From: Micromussa lordhowensis
Taxonomy: Eukaryota; Cnidaria; Anthozoa; Scleractinia; Lobophylliidae
Length of the DNA: 64,000 nt
Reading direction: 5' to 3'
NCBI GenBank assembly: GCA_964020085.1
Contig: OZ026605.1
Coordinates: 13,218,756-13,282,755, forward strand
The notes below the pieces were generated by a model, which saw only the letters and a program-made list of their open reading frames with translations, was not told where the DNA came from and made no database searches. Made by a program: the position numbers and the translations under genes. Numbering within the stretch: position 1 is the first letter of the stretch; each line of letters begins with the position of its first letter. Shown here in pieces: positions 59,212-64,000 of this stretch.

Positions 59212-59414
59212 TTTTTTCTGTATTTTACATGCTATGGAAGAGATAAAAAATACATCTGGGGCGCCTCAAGCAGAAGCGAATTTTGATACCAACGACGACA
59301 ACGACAGGGGAAGCAGAGGAGAGAGAGCCTGGGAATGAGGTTGGGTCGAGTGGAATTGTAGCTACCCCCCTCTTAGCAACCCACATTACAAAACCCATAT
59401 GTCACGTGTCGACG
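59212..59414. promoter_or_regulatory. Candidate bidirectional promoter of NDUFB10 and RPL3
   Basis: The RPL3 transcription start (TOP tract at 59415) and the inferred NDUFB10 5' UTR exon (ending 59211 on the minus strand) point away from each other across about 200 bp. It is CpG- and purine-rich, with CACGTG at 59404. The NDUFB10 start site is inferred, so the exact bounds are soft. Confidence 0.4.
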
Positions 59415-59426
59415 TTCTCTTTCCCT
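59415..59426 (+). promoter_or_regulatory. TOP-like pyrimidine tract at RPL3 transcription start
   Basis: TTCTCTTTCCCT, ending 15 bases before the start codon, is the 5' terminal oligopyrimidine signature of ribosomal protein mRNAs, which couples translation to TOR signalling. Confidence 0.6.
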
Positions 59427-59441
59427 GTGCTCGTAGAAAAT

Positions 59442-62400
59442 ATGGTGGGTGCGAGTGGAAATTTTAAATGTAATCTGTCGATTATAGTCTTAATTTTTTA
59501 CCATCTGGCTAAAAGCAATGTGTAGCCTGATCAACTAGCATGTGTTGCACATCGAGGATGGGCTATTTTTGTTTTTTAACTAATTCCTCGGTTATGGACA
59601 GACTTTATCAGTCTCGTGTTTTCCCGCAAGCCCTAGAAACTAGAATTTTTCTCAGCGTACTAAGCTGATCTTTCAGCTTTTCGTACCTTCCGGCGGCGGG
59701 ATTCGATATTTGTATCAAAAGAAAAAGATCGGGCTCGAACTTTTATTACTTTTGAACGGAGTTATATAAATAAAAGCTGTGAAACTCCATGAAACTGATG
59801 AAATACATGTTAATGTCTGGCCCCCTTTCCAGATTCCTATCCTGGGGTGTTCTAAGGTTCTCATTTTTTTCCCACAGAAGATCCCAATGGTGTTTTACTT
59901 AATTATGAACAAATTTAAATAAATATTTTCCATTAGGTGTCTTACCTGGCCTAACAGCAATCTTTTGTTTCAGTCTCACAGAAAGTTCAGAGCACCACGG
60001 CACGGCTCGCTGGGTTTCCTACCTCGCAAGAGGTGCAAGCATCATAATGGAAGAATCAAGTCCTTCCCCAAGGATGACCCAACACTTCCTCCACACTTAA
60101 CAGCTTTTGTGGGTTTTAAGGCTGGGATGACTCACATCGTGCGAGAAGTGGAGAAACCAGGATCAAGTACGTGTCTTTCTAGTGGTTGACTGTGTTTTAG
60201 AGTCTGGTGAATATTTGCATGACTGGTAGCAGTTCTAATAGCAAACAAAAATGTTTTTCTTTTTTCCAACTATTCAAAACAAAACCTCAGAAAGCAGCAA
60301 AATTAAAAAAAAAGGAATTGTTTGTTTGTTTAGTCTTTGAGACAAATTTCTTTATTCGCTTATCAGAAATTCACAAGAAGGAAGTGGTAGAAGCAGTTTC
60401 CATCATTGAAACACCGCCTATGATGGTGGTTGGTGTTGTTGGCTACATTGAAACTCCCCGAGGACTGCGTGTCCTCAAGACAATCTGGGCTGAACATCTC
60501 AGTGAGGAATGCAAGCGCCGCTTTTACAAAAACTGGTATGTGATAAATGTAATGAAACTGAAGTTTGGATTCTCAGTAGGAGTCTTCGATTGAGTTAAAA
60601 CATTGTCATTTTTACTCTTTCCGTCTGTTACATGCCAGTATTGCACTGTTCTTCCGACTGACCTTGATGCAACTGACCTTGATGAATTGAACACTGCAAA
60701 TTTTGGCATAACACCTTTTTCCCCCTTTTGATTGTTGAACAGGTCTTATTAGTGTAATTATAGTTAAACTTGTTTAGTAGCATTTGCAGTTTATGTGGTG
60801 CACTTCTAACTGGTGTTACCCACAAAGTGCCTTTTCTCCGCTCGGCATGTCATTGCTGATGAGATTTGGCTTCCCCATTCTCTCTTCTGTTTCATCAACC
60901 ATGCCCATGCTGGTTTGTACATAAAGGTGCAAGTCCAAGAAGAAGGCTTTCTCTAAGGCTTCCAAGCGTTGGGCAGATGAAGATGGCAAGAGTGGTATTG
61001 AAAATGACTTCAACACCATGAAAAAGTACTGCAAAGTCATCCGTGTCATATGCCACACACAGGTAATTATTATACATTTTGAAACCTTTTACATGTAATA
61101 ATATTACAGTTGAACCTCCCGCAAGTGACAACCCTAAATGTCAAGCCTATGTGATCGTTTATGGGAGGTGGTCACTTACGAGAGCTTGGACCATATTGGG
61201 TCAAAATTTTGCCTCATTAGCATATGGTAACTGCAGAGACTTACCTGTGTCTTAAATGTTTTATTCATATGAACAGTCAATTTCAAGAAAAATACGGTAC
61301 TTCCTGTTGATAAATTTTCGTGTATTGTGCTAGGAAAAAGTGTGATGTGTGTGACCACCAGATTCAATTTCTGCTCTATTATCTGTCAAGTGGTTGCTTA
61401 CAGGAAGTTAAAAACAAAAGAAAATTTCAAACTTTGAGCTCTAAAAGTGATTGCAGTTGCTAACGAGAGGTTGCCGCTTACAAGAGGTTCCAAATATAGT
61501 AATTTGAGTTGGAAACTTTGGTATTGTAGAAAACTGGTTGTAACCGGAGGTGACTGTATAATAGTATTTGCCAGTCCCTAATTCCCTAACTTCTTACAAA
61601 GTTACAGTTCCCCTGTTCTTTTGATTATATTTTTCTCTTTGAAGTTCATTACAGCAGCCAACCAGCACATGATGATATTGATATCATTTTTAAGACAGTT
61701 TTATGAGACAAAAAAGTTCATTTCAAAATACAACGCTATTTCAAAAGGACATAATTTTGTCTCAGAATTGTTTTGAAGGGTTTTACTGCTTAGCAACATT
61801 TGAAAATTTCTTGTCCATTGGTCTTCTAATTTTAGACCCTTCAGGATGTTTCATGGAGGTTTTATGCCACTAATTTCCTCACCACAAATTTTGTAAGCCA
61901 ATCTAAAACCTCTTAAGAAAGTTTGTAACTAGCATTTTGCAGTACTCTTTGTTTTACAGAAGACTCGAAAACATGGTTTATGTTGATCACATTCTTGTCA
62001 TTGCAGCAAAAGCTTGTGAAACTTGGTCAGAAGAAAGCTATCATTAAGGAGATTCAAGTCAATGGTGGCAAGGATGTAGGAGAAAAAATTGACTGGGCTC
62101 GTGATCGCCTTGAAAATCCTGCTCCCATTCGCAAGGTCTTTGCAAAGGATGAGATGATTGATATCATTGGTGTTTCTAAAGGTCATGGATTTAAGGGTGT
62201 GACATACCGTTGGGGCACCAAGAAACTGCCACGCAAGACGCACAAGGGTCTACGCAAGGTGGCCTGTATTGGAGCCTGGCATCCAGCCCGTGTGTCTTAT
62301 TCCGTTGCCCGTGCTGGTCAGTTTGGTTATCATCATCGTACTGAAATCAACAAGAAGATCTACCGCATTGGTCGTGGCATTCACACCAAGGATGGAAAGG

Positions 62401-63818
62401 TTGTCAAAAACAATGCTAGTACTGAGTATGATCTTACAGACAAGTCAATCACTCCTATGGTGAGTTTATATCTTTATTATTAATAACATAATACACTAAA
62501 CAATTTATCATGAATCACAGAGGTCTGATTGGCTATATCCTTATTTTTTGTTGGTTATTGTGTTCTGCCTGTTTCTCACTGGCAGAACAAATCAATTGTT
62601 TTGGGCCGCAGTCCGCAATTTACCACTCCCCTCAAATTTTGCAAATAACACCAATTTCAACGGGTGCTATTCATTATGTGATTAGATAGCTTCTGCCCTT
62701 TCATTAACCAGGAGGAAGTTTTTAATTTTACATTTTATATTAAGATCAATTTTTTCTGTTATAACGCCTTTGCAGTGTGTGCCCCTATGCTAACCACATG
62801 ACCAACTGAAATTTGACTGCTCATTTCATTTGATTACATTTGCCGAGTTAACAAGAAAATCTTGGAATTTGTCAGACGAAATTTCGTTTTCATCTGTAGA
62901 TATACTTTCACCTTGACTAAAGCAAATAGTTCCACTGAATTACTTTCTCCACTGTATGAATTTTAATGATAATCATTTATTAATTCAGTTTAAATTGAAG
63001 CAACTCTAATGTGCTCATCATGGAATTAGTTAGAAAGTTTATTCCCACCCTTATGATTTGTTTGTGTAGGGCTCTTTCCCTCACTATGGTGAAGTGAATG
63101 AAGACTATGTGATGGTTAAAGGTTGTGTTGTGGGCAAAGTGAAGCGTGTTCTCACTCTACGCAAAGTAAGACTACGTTTTTGGTGTAGAATTGATCTATT
63201 TAATTTTTTGTAAATCAAGATGAGATCTTAAAGGGTCATAGTTGTACACACCTTTGTAACATAACATAGCTTTATTATTTACATGTATATAGTGCAAAAT
63301 ACATTGGTATACGATCCAATGCGCTGTACATTAAGATAATTATAATACTGTAGTGAAATGGATAAAAAAATATTATAGCTTTTCTAAATAGTTAATTTGT
63401 TTTTTGTTCACATGCGAAAAGTTGAGCTATTATAGTTTATTCAGAGCATGTCAGAATGGAGGAAATCACTGATAACTACTAAAAATAATTAAACCTACTC
63501 GAAGGGACACAACTTACAGTAAAGCAACAAGGTTTCGCTTCACCATGCAATATCAATTATTTTGATGGCATCGAAAATGGTAGAGGCCGACTAGGGTCGT
63601 TAAGCTTTTTACAACACCTGTTAATTAAAATGTTTGTTCTCCTACAGTCCTTACTTGTCCAGACGAAGCGTGCTGCCTTGGAAAAGATTGAACTCAAATT
63701 CATCGACACCTCATCCAAGTTTGGCCATGGACGCTTCCAGCATCCAGCTGAGAAGAGAGCTTTCATGGGTCTGCTTAAAAAGGAACGCGAGAGGGAGCTA
63801 ACTGCTGGTGCAGAATAA
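59442..63818 (+). CDS. RPL3: RPL3 (uL3), cytosolic large-subunit ribosomal protein, complete
   Basis: Seven exons: 59442-59444 (ATG only, donor GTGGGT), 59974-60166, 60367-60535, 60927-61062, 62007-62459, 63070-63165, 63648-63818 (stop TAA). They give 406 residues against 403 in human. Landmarks in order: [127 protein letters not shown]. uL3 sits near the peptidyl-transferase centre of the 60S subunit. A start exon that ends exactly after ATG is common in ribosomal protein genes. Vertebrate RPL3 introns host box C/D snoRNAs; I looked and could not support one here. Intron 4 contains a mariner/pogo-like MITE. Confidence 0.95.
61105..61558. mobile_element. Mariner/pogo-like MITE in RPL3 intron 4
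   Basis: Ends TACAGTTGAACCTCC and GGAGGTGACTGTA are inverted and flanked by TA, as in Tc1/mariner/pogo elements. Internal motifs repeat a theme (GTGACAACC, GGTGGTCACTTACGAGAG, GCTAACGAGAGGTTGCCGCT). A possible relative lies at about 58548-58625 (GAACCCCGGTAATTCGAAC). Confidence 0.65.
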
Positions 63819-64000
63819 ACTTGAGAATGAGCTCATTAAAATCATGTTGAATTCAGAGAAAAACTTGTCCCTTTGTAACTTATTTCTTAGCTAAACCCAT
63901 GGTGGACACTGTTGGATTAGGAATAATTGCATATATTGTACCCTTTTACTGGAGTACCACCAGAAAGAATGAAGTGTTGCAAAATTCCGGGCGGCAGTAA

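Noticed and set aside
59012..59338. 108-codon plus-strand frame upstream of RPL3
   Set aside because: It overlaps the inferred NDUFB10 5' UTR exon and promoter, has no domain and no splice relation to RPL3. Composition looks like untranslated DNA.
60536..60926. Possible box C/D snoRNA in RPL3 intron 3 (CTGATGA near 60855)
   Set aside because: A C-box-like sequence exists but no D box with a terminal stem at the right distance was found.

Overview
This is a window of eukaryotic nuclear DNA, AT-rich and intron-rich, almost certainly from an anthozoan cnidarian and most likely a reef coral. The evidence is vertebrate-like gene structure (many short phase-conserved exons with GT-AG introns), animal genes that align well with human orthologues by recall, and typical coral repeats: tRNA-derived SINEs, Penelope-like fragments, TTAA-flanked MITEs and many long hairpin elements. 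The species was not determined.

Layout. 1-790: decayed DIRS-like retroelement fragment. 1550-15540 (+): the 3' two thirds of RINT1 in nine exons; its 5' exons lie left of the window. 15541-22337: gene-poor, repeat-rich interval. 22338-39103 (-): complete TMF1 in 24 exons. 39349-47588 (+): MRPS24 in three exons, head to head with TMF1 across about 245 bp. 47589-54180: repeat-rich interval with several fold-back elements. 54181-55233 (+): an intronless secreted protein with five cysteine-rich repeats. 56224-56552: two tRNA-Thr-like units in tandem. 57855-58486 (-): NDUFB10-like complex I subunit. 59442-63818 (+): complete RPL3 in seven exons, divergent from NDUFB10.

How the genes relate. RINT1 (ER-side tether for Golgi-to-ER vesicles) and TMF1 (Golgi golgin) are convergent neighbours, and both belong to Rab6-linked Golgi trafficking. 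MRPS24 and NDUFB10 are nuclear genes for mitochondrial proteins, and each is divergently paired with a housekeeping gene (TMF1, RPL3), suggesting two bidirectional promoters.

The introns and intergenic DNA hold most of the novelty: a 1,458-bp inverted-repeat element with a perfect 10-bp target duplication that carries a RecQ-type helicase exon; two abutting TTAA-bounded elements that share one TTAA; a fold-back element with a strongly asymmetric minisatellite (5 against 24 units); a MITE whose empty site is preserved in a neighbouring duplicate; a 3.6-kb inverted repeat in MRPS24 intron 1; and Penelope-like 3' ends with a hammerhead-ribozyme-like core. Family assignments rest on recognition of conserved motifs by eye; no database search was run.
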